The notes beneath the pieces are model-generated. The model saw only the letters and a list, made by a program, of their open reading frames with translations. It did not search any database and was not told where the DNA came from. Positions 1 through 8,964 of a stretch of 64,000 nt of DNA are shown here, piece after piece; position 1 is the first letter of the stretch, and every line of letters starts with the position of its first letter. The position numbers and the translations under genes were made by a program. The stretch spans positions 44,290-108,289 of the forward strand of contig DATIWB010000003.1 in assembly GCA_035519675.1 (NCBI GenBank), given 5' to 3'. The DNA comes from RPRB01 sp035519675 (GTDB lineage Bacteria > Myxococcota > Myxococcia > Myxococcales > Myxococcaceae).

Positions 1-2242
1 ACGCGCCAGCGGTGGTGGCCACCCGATCCTCGGCCAGGTCGCCGTCCGGGGAGGTGACGAAGCGGAGCGTCCACCCGGCCGCCGGCCCGTGGGTGAGGGT
101 GGAGACCATGTTGCCAGAGACCAGGAGATCCCCGGGAGCGGTGGTGGTGAGGCTGCCGCTGCTGCTGGTGGCGCTGTTCCCGGCCGCGCCCACCGCCGCG
201 TCCAGCGGGCTCGCGTGAGCCACGCCGCTGTACTCGAGGGTCCGGATGTCCGCGTAGGCCGCGGAGGGCGAGAAGGTGACGGTCACCGTGTTCCCGCCAG
301 CGGTGGCCCCGGCGATGTTCGCCGCGTAGTAGATGGACTGGGAGAGGGCCCCGGGGTTCTGGGTGGGGCCGATCGCCCTGGTGTAGACGTTGCCCTTGGT
401 GTCGGTCACGCCGGTCACCGCTGCCGAGGTGTCGTTCCATCCGACGATCACCACGTTGAAGTTCCCCGCGCGCTGAGCCCCGGTGAAGGGGATGGCCACG
501 CTGGTCTTGTTCGACTGCGGAGTGGCGTAGTTGCCCTGGACGAACTTGGGGATGACCGGGGCGGGTGGCGTGCTGAGGGTGGTGGCGCTGGCCACCGGGG
601 AGTAGGGGCCGAGGTTGCCGGCGGCGTCGGTGGCCCGGACCCGGTAGCTGTACGAGGTGGAGGCATTCAGCCCGGCGTCGCCGTAGCTGGTCCCGGTTCC
701 GGCCGGCGCGGCGATCTGGGCGAAGGTCGAGCAGCCAGCGCCCTGGCAACGCTCGATGAAGTACCCGGTGACGGCGACGTTGTCGGTGGCGGCTGCCCAG
801 GAGAGGTTCACCTGCGCGTTGCTCACCGCGGTGGCGGAGAGCGTGCCCGGCGCGGTGGGCGGGGTGGTGTCGGGCACCGGGGTGGTGGCGCTGGCCACGG
901 GCGAGTAGGGGCCCAGGTTCCCGGCGAGGTCCGTGGCCCGGACCCGGTAGCTGTAGCTGTTGCCCGCGGTGACTCCGGTGTCGCTGACCGCCAACGCGGT
1001 GGTGCCGGCGATCTGCGCGAAGCTGGAGCAGCCGGCGCCGGTGCAGCGCTCGATGAGGTACCCGGTGACGCCCACGTCATCGGTGGCCGCGCCCCACGTC
1101 AGGTCCACCCGCGTGCTGCTGAACGCCGACGCGGCGAGGCTGGCCGGCGCGGTGGGGGGAGTGCTGTCCGGGAGCGTGGTGGCGCTGGCGACGCTGGAGT
1201 AGGGACCGAGGTTGCCCGCGGCGTCCCGGGCGCGCACCCGGTAGGAGTAGGAGGTGCTCGGCGCCAGTCCCGGGTCGCTGAAGGTGGTCCCGGTCCCGGC
1301 GGGAGCGGCGATCTGGGTGAAGCTCGAGCAGCCCCCGCCGACGCAGCGCTCGATGAGGTAGCCGGTCACGCCCACGTCGTCGGTGGCCGCGCCCCACGAG
1401 AGATCGATCCGGGCGCTGGCCCCGGTGGCGGAAAGCGCCCCGGGAGCGCTCGGTGGGTTGGCGTCGCTCGGCGCGCCACGGAAGGCCACCATCTGCATCA
1501 CCCACGGCGAGCCGCTGCTCACCGCGGCGGTGGCCCGGTACGTTCCGGTGGTGCTGACGATCCGGTCCTCGGCGATGTCGGTGTCCGGATCGGTGATGAT
1601 CCGGTTGGTCCATCCGCTGCCGGCCGCGCTGGTGGTGCCGGTGGTCATGTTGGCGCCGAACAGCAGATCGTTGGCGTTGGTGGTGGTGGCCGGGCCGCTG
1701 TCGCTGGTGCCGGCGGTGCCCGTCGCCGCGGCCACCCCGTCGACCGGATTGCCGGGATCGATCCCGCTGTACTCGAGGATGCGGACGTCGACGAAGACGG
1801 CGGCCTTGGAGAAGACCACCTTCACGGTGTTGGCCCCGGCCGCGGCGGCCTTGACGTTGGCCGAGTAGTAGATGGACTGGGTGAGCGCGCCCGGCCACGC
1901 CGTGGGCCCCACCGCGAGCGAGTAGACGTTCCCCGAGGTGTCGGTCACCGAGCTGACCGTGGCGCTGGTGTCGTTCCAGCCCACCGCGACCACGTTCAGG
2001 TTCCCCAGGCCCTGCGCCGCCACGTACTTCACGTTCACCGTCGCGGTGTTCGACTGCGGCGTGGCGTAGGAGAGCTGGACGAACTGGATGCCGGTGCCGA
2101 GCGCGGCCGTCCGCCGGCCCTCACCCTGGCTGGTGGTGCTCCGCGTCTGGTCCGCATCTCCGGGCGCGGAAGTCTGGTTGCAGCCCACCGCCCCGAAGAC
2201 GAGCACCGTTGCCAGCAGGGAAGACGTCCAGACTCGATCCAT
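1..2242 (-). CDS. Fibronectin type III lipoprotein, 3' end outside window
   Basis: The frame starts at the ATG at 2242 and is open to the left edge, so the C-terminus is missing. It was read directly from the minus strand. The N-terminus is a signal peptide ending in AVGC (Cys21), a weak lipobox, so a secreted lipoprotein is likely. Residues about 48-260 form a domain with the motif NVVAVGWNDTS. Residues about 263-555 hold three tandem Fn3 domains, each starting near PP(S/T)AP and ending near NLGPYSxVASATT. From about 560 onward a second copy of the first domain begins (NVVIVGWNDTS). The A-Fn3-Fn3-Fn3-A architecture suggests an extracellular binding or adhesion protein; I see no catalytic motif. 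A GGGGA sequence 7 nt before the ATG is a reasonable ribosome binding site. The ligand is unknown. Confidence 0.85.
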   Translation of the reverse strand, partial: MDRVWTSSLLATVLVFGAVGCNQTSAPGDADQTRSTTSQGEGRRTAALGTGIQFVQLSYATPQSNTATVNVKYVAAQGLGNLNVVAVGWNDTSATVSSVTDTSGNVYSLAVGPTAWPGALTQSIYYSANVKAAAAGANTVKVVFSKAAVFVDVRILEYSGIDPGNPVDGVAAATGTAGTSDSGPATTTNANDLLFGANMTTGTTSAAGSGWTNRIITDPDTDIAEDRIVSTTGTYRATAAVSSGSPWVMQMVAFRGAPSDANPPSAPGALSATGASARIDLSWGAATDDVGVTGYLIERCVGGGCSSFTQIAAPAGTGTTFSDPGLAPSTSYSYRVRARDAAGNLGPYSSVASATTLPDSTPPTAPASLAASAFSSTRVDLTWGAATDDVGVTGYLIERCTGAGCSSFAQIAGTTALAVSDTGVTAGNSYSYRVRATDLAGNLGPYSPVASATTPVPDTTPPTAPGTLSATAVSNAQVNLSWAAATDNVAVTGYFIERCQGAGCSTFAQIAAPAGTGTSYGDAGLNASTSYSYRVRATDAAGNLGPYSPVASATTLSTPPAPVIPKFVQGNYATPQSNKTSVAIPFTGAQRAGNFNVVIVGWNDTSAAVTGVTDTKGNVYTRAIGPTQNPGALSQSIYYAANIAGATAGGNTVTVTFSPSAAYADIRTLEYSGVAHASPLDAAVGAAGNSATSSSGSLTTTAPGDLLVSGNMVSTLTHGPAAGWTLRFVTSPDGDLAEDRVATTAGA
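570..1470 (-). repeat. Three tandem ~300-bp Fn3-coding repeats
   Basis: The segments starting near 1380, 1080 and 780 are spaced by 300 bp and share long stretches, for example the parts coding for TGYLIERC and NLGPYS. They code for the three Fn3 domains. The high identity at DNA level suggests recent duplication or gene conversion. Confidence 0.8.
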
Positions 2243-2601
2243 GTGTGTTTCCCCGGGAAGGTGAGCGCCCGCGTGCGGCCGTGTCGCACGCCGGACCAGA
2301 TTGGTACCTGCATCGTGCCCGAACCGGAGGCGACGCTGCGAGACGATTGATCACCGGGTCACGGAGGACCACGGGTCAATCGCGACACGGCACGGCCTCA
2401 CGTTCACCCGACGCCGGAGAGTTGCGCCTCGGGGCTGCACGAGCGGAGTTCCAGCCTCGCCCGGGCGCGTGCCGGTGAGGTGGACTGCGTCGTGGCACCG
2501 GTGGAGATCGCCGGGTGATGCGCGTCCAGGACGTTCGATGTCTCGCGAGTCCGTGGGCAGGTGACCGCGGTGAGAGCTGCGTCCTTGCTAGACTCGAGGC
2601 A
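2243..2601. other. Divergent intergenic region
   Basis: This 359-bp gap separates the divergent Fn3 lipoprotein gene and the flavoprotein gene, so it should hold promoters for both. I found no convincing -35/-10 pair. An imperfect inverted repeat (ATTGATC near 2345 and GGTCAAT near 2373) is the only structure seen. Confidence 0.4.
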
Positions 2602-3723
2602 GTGCAGGAGCGAGACACCTCGGCAGCGAGCGCGGACGTGGGCGTGATCGGCGCCGGGGTGATCGGGCTGGCGATTGCCCGGCGGTTCGCACTCGCCGGT
2701 CGGGAAGTGTTCTTGATCGACAAGGAACGCTTCGTGGGCTTCCACACCAGCTCGCGGAACTCGGAGGTGATTCACGCCGGCATCCACTACCCGGCGGGCT
2801 CGCTGAAGGCCCGGCTCTGCGTCCAGGGGCGCGATGCGCTCTACGCCTACTGCGCCGAGCGCGGGGTGCCGCACGCCCGGCTGGGGAAGCTGGTGGTGGC
2901 CACCCGCGAGGAGGAGCTCCCGGGCCTGGAGCACATCCGGGCCGCCGCCGCGGTGAATGGCGTCGAGCTGGACTGGCTGGATGCCGCCGAGGTGCACGCG
3001 CTCGAGCCAGAGGTCTCGGCGGTCCGTGCGCTCTGGTCGCCCCAGACCGGCATCGTGGACAGCCATGCCTTCATGGCGGCGCTCAGGACCGACGCCGAGC
3101 GCGCCGGGGCCATGGTGGTGCTGGGCACTCCGGTGCTCTCCGGACGCGTCGTCGACGACGGGGTCGAGCTGTCGCTCGGAGGCGACGAGCCGGCCCGGGT
3201 GCGCTTCCGGCTGGTCGTCAACTGCGCCGGGCTGTGGGCACCGGAGATGGCGCGGAGGATCGAGGGCTTCTCACCGGCCACCATCCCGCCGCAGCGCTAC
3301 GCCAAGGCCCACTACTTCGTCCTCTCCGGGCGCTCGCCGTTCCGGCACCTGGTCTACCCCGTCCCGGTGCCGGGAGGGCTGGGGACCCACGTGACCCTGG
3401 ACCTCGACGGCCGGGCCCGCTTCGGACCCGACGTGGAGTGGGTGGAGGCGGTGGACTACCGGTTCGACGAGTCGCGGGTGGACGGCTTCTACGCCTCCAT
3501 CCGCCGCTACTGGCCCGGGCTGCCGGATGGCGCGCTGCAGCCTGGCTACACCGGGATCCGCCCCAAGGTGACCGGACCCGGCGAGCCGGCCGCGGACTTC
3601 CTCGTCCACGGCCCGGCGGTGCATGGCGTCCCGGGGCTGGTGCACCTCTACGGCATCGAGTCGCCTGGTCTCACCGCGGCGCTCTCGCTCGCCGACGAGG
3701 TGGCTGCCCGGGCCGAGGCCTGA
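2602..3723 (+). CDS. FAD-dependent oxidoreductase, L-2-hydroxyglutarate oxidase-like
   Basis: The protein begins, after a short tail, with a Rossmann FAD-binding fold (VIGAGVIGLAIARRF, then an acidic strand end in FLIDKE). It continues with the DAO-family signature HTSSRNSEVIHAGIHY, which is typical of LhgO/L2HGDH proteins that oxidise L-2-hydroxyglutarate to 2-oxoglutarate and pass electrons to the membrane. The C-terminal GYTGIRPK and GIESPGLTAALSLA segments fit the family. At 373 aa it is slightly shorter than E. coli LhgO (about 420 aa). I chose the GTG at 2602 because it sits just before the FAD fold and has GAGG upstream; an ATG at 2515 would add 29 residues without family character. 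The neighbours give no pathway context. A different 2-hydroxyacid or amino acid substrate is possible. Confidence 0.8.
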   Translation: MQERDTSAASADVGVIGAGVIGLAIARRFALAGREVFLIDKERFVGFHTSSRNSEVIHAGIHYPAGSLKARLCVQGRDALYAYCAERGVPHARLGKLVVATREEELPGLEHIRAAAAVNGVELDWLDAAEVHALEPEVSAVRALWSPQTGIVDSHAFMAALRTDAERAGAMVVLGTPVLSGRVVDDGVELSLGGDEPARVRFRLVVNCAGLWAPEMARRIEGFSPATIPPQRYAKAHYFVLSGRSPFRHLVYPVPVPGGLGTHVTLDLDGRARFGPDVEWVEAVDYRFDESRVDGFYASIRRYWPGLPDGALQPGYTGIRPKVTGPGEPAADFLVHGPAVHGVPGLVHLYGIESPGLTAALSLADEVAARAEA

Positions 3724-3728
3724 CCCCG

Positions 3729-4943
3729 CTACCGACCCACCACCGGGACGGTTCGCCCTGCGCCGGCCTGCTCGCCTCCGGCGAGCCGGGCGAGATCGGA
3801 GAGGCGCTCGCGGCGGGCGCGCATCCCCTCGGTGGGCGCCAGCCCGACGGCGGCGAAGACCTGCTCCAGCCGGTGCAGCCAGTCGTGCCGCAGCGCAGCC
3901 TGTCGCGCGTTGGTGCGGGCGATCTGCTCCAGCCGCTCCGGCTCGCGGTCCAGACGGGCGAGGAAGTCACCGACGTCGGGAGAGTCGAAGGGAAGCCGGA
4001 CCACCGCCTCGGGCCAGTCGAACTGCCGCCCGAACTCCTCCGAGCGGGGCGGCTCCCCGAGGAGCACCGCACCCGCCGCCGCCCCTTCGTAGAACCGCCC
4101 GGAGATCTCCTCGCGGCCCTCGGTCTGCTCGGGCTCGTTCACCCGGGACCGGTAGGCCAGGTAGTAGCGGCTCCGCCGCAAGACGCTGGCCAGGAACTGC
4201 CGGTGCTCCGCGGGGTTCCCCACGTGGAAGGTCATCTGCTTGCCGCGTGGCCCGCTCGCCTTGACCGTGTCGTGGAAGTAGAAGATGCGGCGCTCGCGCG
4301 CGAGCTCGAGCAGCGCGGCGTGGGTCACCGCCGATCGCCGGCCAAGGTTGCACACGTCGATCGAGCGGGGCGCCGGATTCGGGTGCGGCGAGAAGCGGCA
4401 CACGTCCGCGGCCAGCGGCAGGTAGGTGCAGGGCTTTCCCACGATGCGCGCCACCTCGGCCGCCGGGTGCTGCAGCGCGATGAAGAGCTGGTCGAACTCC
4501 GCCAGCAGCTCGATCAGGTACTCGGGGAGCTCCTGGATCCAGATCTCGCTGACCAGGCAGACGGCACGCTTGCAGCGCGCTCTCCAGTCGGGCACCGCCG
4601 CCAGCGCGAAGAGCTCGAAGGGGTGGTTGAACACCGGGAAGAAGAGCTCGTATTCGCGATCGAGCCGTGGCACCGGCAACCTCGGGACGAGACGCCGGGC
4701 CAGCGCGCGTGAACGCAGCGCCTTCCGTCCCAGCTTGTATGCCCGGCGCGCCCACTCGATCGCCGGGTAGTTGGTGATCTCGATCCGGTCCGCCCCGGTG
4801 ACCGAGGCCACCACGTCCTCGAACTCGTAGGGAGCGCAGAAGGCGACCAGGTCGTGCACCCGGCGCATGGAGAGCTGGAGCACCGGCCCCCCCGAACCGG
4901 GGACGAACGAGGCGACCTCACGCGCGGCTCGGGCTTCGTTCAT
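3729..4943 (-). CDS. Family 1-type glycosyltransferase
   Basis: This 404-aa soluble protein has the layout of CgeB/GT-B glycosyltransferases. The N-terminal half contains a segment about a hunted partner (FNHPFELFAL, SEIWIQELPEYL). The C-terminal half contains GREEISGRFYEGAAAGAVLLGE, the donor-binding region in which a conserved Glu binds the nucleotide sugar, followed by a helical end (LDREPERLEQIARTNA). It probably transfers a sugar during cell-surface polysaccharide synthesis, which fits the exporter locus starting at 6091. It reads leftward and converges with the preceding flavoprotein gene (5-nt gap). Donor and acceptor cannot be told from the sequence. Confidence 0.75.
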   Translation of the reverse strand: MNEARAAREVASFVPGSGGPVLQLSMRRVHDLVAFCAPYEFEDVVASVTGADRIEITNYPAIEWARRAYKLGRKALRSRALARRLVPRLPVPRLDREYELFFPVFNHPFELFALAAVPDWRARCKRAVCLVSEIWIQELPEYLIELLAEFDQLFIALQHPAAEVARIVGKPCTYLPLAADVCRFSPHPNPAPRSIDVCNLGRRSAVTHAALLELARERRIFYFHDTVKASGPRGKQMTFHVGNPAEHRQFLASVLRRSRYYLAYRSRVNEPEQTEGREEISGRFYEGAAAGAVLLGEPPRSEEFGRQFDWPEAVVRLPFDSPDVGDFLARLDREPERLEQIARTNARQAALRHDWLHRLEQVFAAVGLAPTEGMRARRERLSDLARLAGGEQAGAGRTVPVVGR

Positions 4944-5085
4944 GGCTGGTGTCTTCCGTCACCCTGGGTCGAAGCTGCGTGACGTGGTTGCCACGCTGAT
5001 ACCACGCTCGCCAGGCGATCCCGAGATCGACCGCGCCCGTGGTATTCGTCCGCCTGTCGGAACGGCGCAGGGAGATTGGGAGACA

Positions 5086-6090
5086 ATGTCGACGGGAGGC
5101 TTTCGGCGCGGTGATCTGGTCGAGGTGAGGAGCCCGGGGGAGATCCTCGCCACGCTCGACGCGACGGGCGCGCTGGACGGACTTCCGTTCATGCCGGAGA
5201 TGGTCGCGCTCTGTGGCCGCCGGCTCACCGTGGAGCGCCGGGCGGAACGCATCTGCGACACCGTCCGCTACAGCGGGACGAGGCGGCTGGCGGACGCGGT
5301 GTTCCTCGAGCGGGAGCGCTGCGACGGCAAGGGCCACGGCGGCTGCCAGGCGGAGTGCCGGATCCTCTGGAAGGAGGCATGGCTCCGTCCCGCCGACCCG
5401 GCGACGCCCGCGCTCGGTCCCTTCCCGGTGGAGGACACCTCGGCGCTGCTGGGGCGAGCGTCCGCCGGCACCCGCACCCAGCGCGACGGCGAGCAGCGCT
5501 GGAGATGCCAGGCCACCCAGCTCCCCGCCTGCACCGAGCACGTGGAGCTCTGGGACCCGGTGGGCTACGTGCGTGAGCTCACCTCGGGCAACGTGGGGCT
5601 GGCGCACTTCGCACGGGTGATGTCGCGGGCGGTGGTCCAGGAACCGATGCGGAAGGCGGGTCTCATCGACGAGGTCCACCTGCGCGGCACGGCGAGGAAG
5701 GGAGACACCTTCCCGGCGCTGCAGCTCCAGCCCGGTGAGCGGGTGCGGGTGAAGTCGCGGGTGGAGATCGCCACCACCCTCAACGCGGAGGGGCGGAACA
5801 AGGGGCTGTGGTTCGACCGGGAGATGCTCCCGTACTGCGGCCAGGAGTTCCGGGTCCGCCAGCGGGTGCACCAGTTCATCAACGACCAGGACGGCAAGAT
5901 GGTCGAGCTGAAGAACGAGGCCATCACCCTCGAGGGGGTGGTGTGCACCGGCAACCACAGCCTGCGCCGCTGGTTCTGCTCCCGGGAGATCTATCCCTTC
6001 TGGCGCGAGTGCTGGCTGGAGCGACTGGACCCCCCGGCTGCCCTTCCCGGGGAGCCGGGCCCGGCGCGCGCCTCCGGCGCCGGCCACTGA
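5086..6090 (+). CDS. Two-repeat cysteine-containing protein of unknown function
   Basis: I do not recognise a named family. The 334-aa protein contains two copies of one module. Copy 1 (about residues 5-105) runs from GDLVEVRSPGEILATLD through ALCGRRLTVERR to WKEAWLRP; copy 2 (about 215-318) runs from GERVRVKSRVEIATTLN through PYCGQEFRVRQRV to WRECWLERL. Each copy has a short beta-rich start resembling an SH3/KOW barrel and conserved Cys residues (C-G after the F(M/D)xEM motif, and later Cys) that could bind metal. There is no signal peptide. The ATG at 5086 has GGGAG 3 nt upstream, which decides the start. It converges exactly with the PIG-L gene and lies between a glycosyltransferase and the sugar genes, so a role in polysaccharide synthesis is an inference from position only. 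Confidence 0.7.
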   Translation: MSTGGFRRGDLVEVRSPGEILATLDATGALDGLPFMPEMVALCGRRLTVERRAERICDTVRYSGTRRLADAVFLERERCDGKGHGGCQAECRILWKEAWLRPADPATPALGPFPVEDTSALLGRASAGTRTQRDGEQRWRCQATQLPACTEHVELWDPVGYVRELTSGNVGLAHFARVMSRAVVQEPMRKAGLIDEVHLRGTARKGDTFPALQLQPGERVRVKSRVEIATTLNAEGRNKGLWFDREMLPYCGQEFRVRQRVHQFINDQDGKMVELKNEAITLEGVVCTGNHSLRRWFCSREIYPFWRECWLERLDPPAALPGEPGPARASGAGH

Positions 6091-6744
6091 TCAGACGACC
6101 AGCTTGCGGCCGTAGAAGGCCTCGGCCAGCCGTGTCTCCGCCTGGCACTCCATTCCCCGGACACGGGCCACCGCGCGGAAGAGATCCGCGGTGAACCAGG
6201 CCTTTCCCGCCTGGGTGGGGAAGGCCTTCAGCACCAGCTCGATCTTCCTCTCCAGCGTCTCCGGGCTCAGGGGGACGAAGGTGTTGGGAGTCCCGAAGTC
6301 CCCGTCGTACTTCGGGATCTCGAACTCGAGGATCAGGTGATTGCGCCAGGTGTTCCAGGTGAGCTCGGAGACCACCCGGTGGTCCTGGTGCCGGTCCTCC
6401 CGGTAGTGGGTGAGGATCAGATCTGGGGTCACCTCGCGCTTCAGCTCCTCGAACTCCTCCTTCACCTGGGCCCACTCCACCGGAAGGAAGCCGTCGCGGT
6501 GCGTCTTCACCACGATGCGCTTCCGGGAGGCACCCGCCAGGAACTGCTCCGCCGAGGCCGCCGCCTCCCGTGCCCGCTCCGGGGTGGAGCAGAACACCAC
6601 CCAGGTGACCTCGAGGTCGCTCCGCTCCGAGAGGAGGCGGAGCAAGGTTCCCCCGCAGCCGATCTCGATGTCGTCGGCGTGGGCCCCGAGCGCGAGGATC
6701 CGCCGGACGCCCCAGGCCTCGCCGAACAGCGACAGCCGCTGCAT
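6091..6744 (-). CDS. PIG-L family deacetylase
   Basis: PIG-L/LmbE proteins are zinc hydrolases that remove acetyl groups from N-acetylated sugars. The motif LGAHADDIEIGCGG near residue 18 supplies the catalytic Asp and the zinc ligands, and HQDHRVVSEL supplies the later zinc His. The protein is 217 aa, normal for the family. It is the last gene of the leftward polysaccharide operon, 2 nt after the cytidylyltransferase gene, so it probably deacetylates an amino sugar, either as a nucleotide sugar or on a lipid-linked unit. The ATG at 6744 was chosen because the frame upstream of it lies inside the preceding gene and has no family character. Confidence 0.85.
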   Translation of the reverse strand: MQRLSLFGEAWGVRRILALGAHADDIEIGCGGTLLRLLSERSDLEVTWVVFCSTPERAREAAASAEQFLAGASRKRIVVKTHRDGFLPVEWAQVKEEFEELKREVTPDLILTHYREDRHQDHRVVSELTWNTWRNHLILEFEIPKYDGDFGTPNTFVPLSPETLERKIELVLKAFPTQAGKAWFTADLFRAVARVRGMECQAETRLAEAFYGRKLVV

Positions 6745-6746
6745 CG

Positions 6747-7562
6747 TCAGGCGCTCTTGCGACCCGGGGCGGTTCGGGCGGCGTTCGCCTTCCACACCTC
6801 CCAGGGAACCTGCCCGCGGGCGTAGAGGTCCTCGAGGAGCTGCTTCTCCTTGAAGGTGTCCATGCAGGCCCAGAAGCCGTCGTAGTTGTAGGAGAGCAGC
6901 TTCCCGGCCCGGGCCAGCCGCTGGAAGGGCTCCTGGACCAGCTCCTCGCCCTCGTTCATCCACTGGAAGACCTCGGGGCGGAAGACGAAGAAGCCGCCGT
7001 TCACCCGCATCCCGGTCTCCTTCACGTGCTGGATGCTCTGGACCAGCCCGCCGTCACCCACGTTGACCAGGTGGAAGCTGCTGGTCGGCGCCACCCCGGT
7101 GAAGCAGGCCACTGCCTCGGGGCGAGCGCGGAGGAACTGGACCACCTCCGGCAGAGGGAGGTCGGAGAGCCCGTCGCTGTAGTTGGCGAGGAACATCTCC
7201 TCGCCCTCGACGTAGCGCTGCACCGCCTTCAGGCGCATGCCGATGTTGGCGTTCATCCCGGTGTCGACGAAGGTGATGTTCCAGTCCTGGATGTCGCTGC
7301 CCAGGAGCTCGATCTTCTTGCCGCCCTCACGCAGCACGAAGTCGTTGGTCACCGTCTCCTCGTACTCCAGGAAGTACCGCTTGATGCTGTCGCCCTTGTA
7401 CCCGAGGCAGAGGATGAAGTCCTTGTGCCCGAAGTGGGCGTAGTACCGCATCAGGTGCCAGAGGATGGGGCGGTAACCCACCGGGACCATCGGCTTGGGG
7501 ATGGCCTCCGAGTACTCGCGGAGCCGCATCCCCAGCCCACCGCAGAAGATGACCACCTTCAT
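6747..7562 (-). CDS. rfbF: Glucose-1-phosphate cytidylyltransferase
   Basis: This enzyme makes CDP-glucose from CTP and glucose 1-phosphate, the entry to CDP-deoxy- and branched-sugar pathways. The nucleotidyltransferase signature FCGGLGMRLREYSEAIPKPM opens the protein, followed by ANYSDGLSDL (metal and product site) and VNGGFFVF. Length 271 aa is close to the usual 257. It lies 22 nt after the SAF-domain oxidoreductase gene and 2 nt before the PIG-L gene, in one operon. The usual partner, CDP-glucose 4,6-dehydratase, is not recognisable in the window. Confidence 0.9.
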   Translation of the reverse strand: MKVVIFCGGLGMRLREYSEAIPKPMVPVGYRPILWHLMRYYAHFGHKDFILCLGYKGDSIKRYFLEYEETVTNDFVLREGGKKIELLGSDIQDWNITFVDTGMNANIGMRLKAVQRYVEGEEMFLANYSDGLSDLPLPEVVQFLRARPEAVACFTGVAPTSSFHLVNVGDGGLVQSIQHVKETGMRVNGGFFVFRPEVFQWMNEGEELVQEPFQRLARAGKLLSYNYDGFWACMDTFKEKQLLEDLYARGQVPWEVWKANAARTAPGRKSA

Positions 7563-7584
7563 CGCATCGACTCCTTCTGCCGCG

Positions 7585-8964
7585 TCAGGCCGGGGATGCC
7601 GCCGGCCCCTGGGCGCGGATCTCGGGCTTCGGTGGACGCTGCTGGCCCTGGCTCCTGATCAGATCCTGGAGCCAGGTCTCGCCCCGGAAATGGACGTACT
7701 GCTCGGCGCGCAGCCGGTCGGCGATGCGGCCCTCGGGCAGCTCCACGTCGGCGTAGGTGAGCACCTGATCCTTGGCCACCGGGCGCTTCAGCCGGCATCC
7801 CTCCACCAGGCCCTCGGGGAGGTACTGCCGGGCGCTCATCTCCTCGACGTTCACCGCCTCGCCGTAGGTGGTGTACATCCCGTACTCGTCGAGCACCTCG
7901 CCGGCCTGGAGGTCGCGCTTGGCCACCGCGCAGACCTCGACCACCGGTCCACCGAGCGGCGGCGCCAGCTCGTCGCCGAAGAGCACCACCCGGGCGATGG
8001 AGAACGGCGTCTCGAAGTGCACCAGGTGGTAGGGCACCCAGAACGGGTACAGCGGCCCTGGGCCCATCTTGTACAGCTCGAGGTAGTGGCGCTGCTTGGG
8101 GTCCGGGTGCTCGGCCAGGACGAAGGCCTTGGTGAACGCCGGCCCGACCGTGTAGTCCACCACCCCCCCCAGCGCCCGGAGCTGCTCGAGGTCGTAGAGC
8201 TGGGGGATGTCCATGATCGGCCCGTCGTACTTGCGGCCGCGGGACATGCCCCGGGAGAGCACCTTGAAGCCGGTGGCGTTGGCCACGATGGTCTGCTCGA
8301 AGCTGATCTTCGAGCCGTCGGCGAACGAGGTGACCATCGCCGCGTTCTGTCCCCACCGCTCGGCCCAGCCCTTCTGGGTGGTGGGGTTCCGGTACGGATC
8401 CTGGAGACCCTTGACGTTGACCACCGCCCGGGGAGTGAGCCCCAGACCCTGGACCCAGCGGACCAGGTTCATCTGCAGCCCCGGCTCGTCGCCGTCGCAG
8501 GCGGAGAGGATGGCGCCGTGCTTCCGGGCGTACACCCGGAGAATGGGGCCGATGGTGGCGTCCACCTCGGCGTTCATCAGGACCACAGGCTTCTGATGGG
8601 CAAACGCCTCGAGGATGACCCGAGCGCCGAACTCCACCGAGCCGGTGACGTCGACGATGACGTCGATCTCCGGCGAGCGGCAGAGGGTCATCGGGTCCTC
8701 GGCGACCGCGGCCTGTCCCCTGCGCACCGCCTCGTCGAGCGCCGACTGGCTGCTCGCGGCCACCGGCTCCCTGCCTGCGTAGCGGTAGACGCCGAACGCC
8801 CGCTCGGGGTGGCGGTTGTAGATCGCCGCCATCCGCATGCCCGGCACGCTGTTCTCGATCTGGTTGGTGAGCCCCTGGCCCATGAACCCGGCGCCCACCA
8901 TCCCGACGCGGATCGGCTTTCCCTGCTCCTCGCGGGCCCTCAGGGCCCGGTCGACGATGATCAT
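7585..8964 (-). CDS. NAD(P)-dependent oxidoreductase with C-terminal SAF domain
   Basis: The N-terminal Rossmann fold (RVGMVGAGFMGQG, residues 19-31) is followed by a homoserine-dehydrogenase-like catalytic part (EIDVIVDVTGSVEFGA, CDGDEPGLQMNLVRW). From about residue 350 a SAF-like domain follows (AKRDLQAGEVLDEYGMYTTYGEA), as found in antifreeze-like and sugar-acid enzymes. Proteins of this type occur in surface-sugar clusters beside RfbF, RfbC-like and PIG-L proteins. The reaction is unknown; oxidation or reduction of a CDP-sugar intermediate is inferred from context. The ATG overlaps the stop of the upstream epimerase gene (ATGA), indicating translational coupling. Confidence 0.8.
   Translation of the reverse strand: MIIVDRALRAREEQGKPIRVGMVGAGFMGQGLTNQIENSVPGMRMAAIYNRHPERAFGVYRYAGREPVAASSQSALDEAVRRGQAAVAEDPMTLCRSPEIDVIVDVTGSVEFGARVILEAFAHQKPVVLMNAEVDATIGPILRVYARKHGAILSACDGDEPGLQMNLVRWVQGLGLTPRAVVNVKGLQDPYRNPTTQKGWAERWGQNAAMVTSFADGSKISFEQTIVANATGFKVLSRGMSRGRKYDGPIMDIPQLYDLEQLRALGGVVDYTVGPAFTKAFVLAEHPDPKQRHYLELYKMGPGPLYPFWVPYHLVHFETPFSIARVVLFGDELAPPLGGPVVEVCAVAKRDLQAGEVLDEYGMYTTYGEAVNVEEMSARQYLPEGLVEGCRLKRPVAKDQVLTYADVELPEGRIADRLRAEQYVHFRGETWLQDLIRSQGQQRPPKPEIRAQGPAASPA

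Noticed and set aside
2290..2320. Possible sigma-54 promoter (GGGCACGATGCAGG on the minus strand)
   Set aside because: The -24/-12 spacing does not match TGGCACG-N4-TTGC.
89..2350. Long plus-strand frame opposite the Fn3 gene
   Set aside because: The minus strand gives a clear signal peptide and Fn3 repeats; the plus frame is a Gly/Arg-rich shadow.
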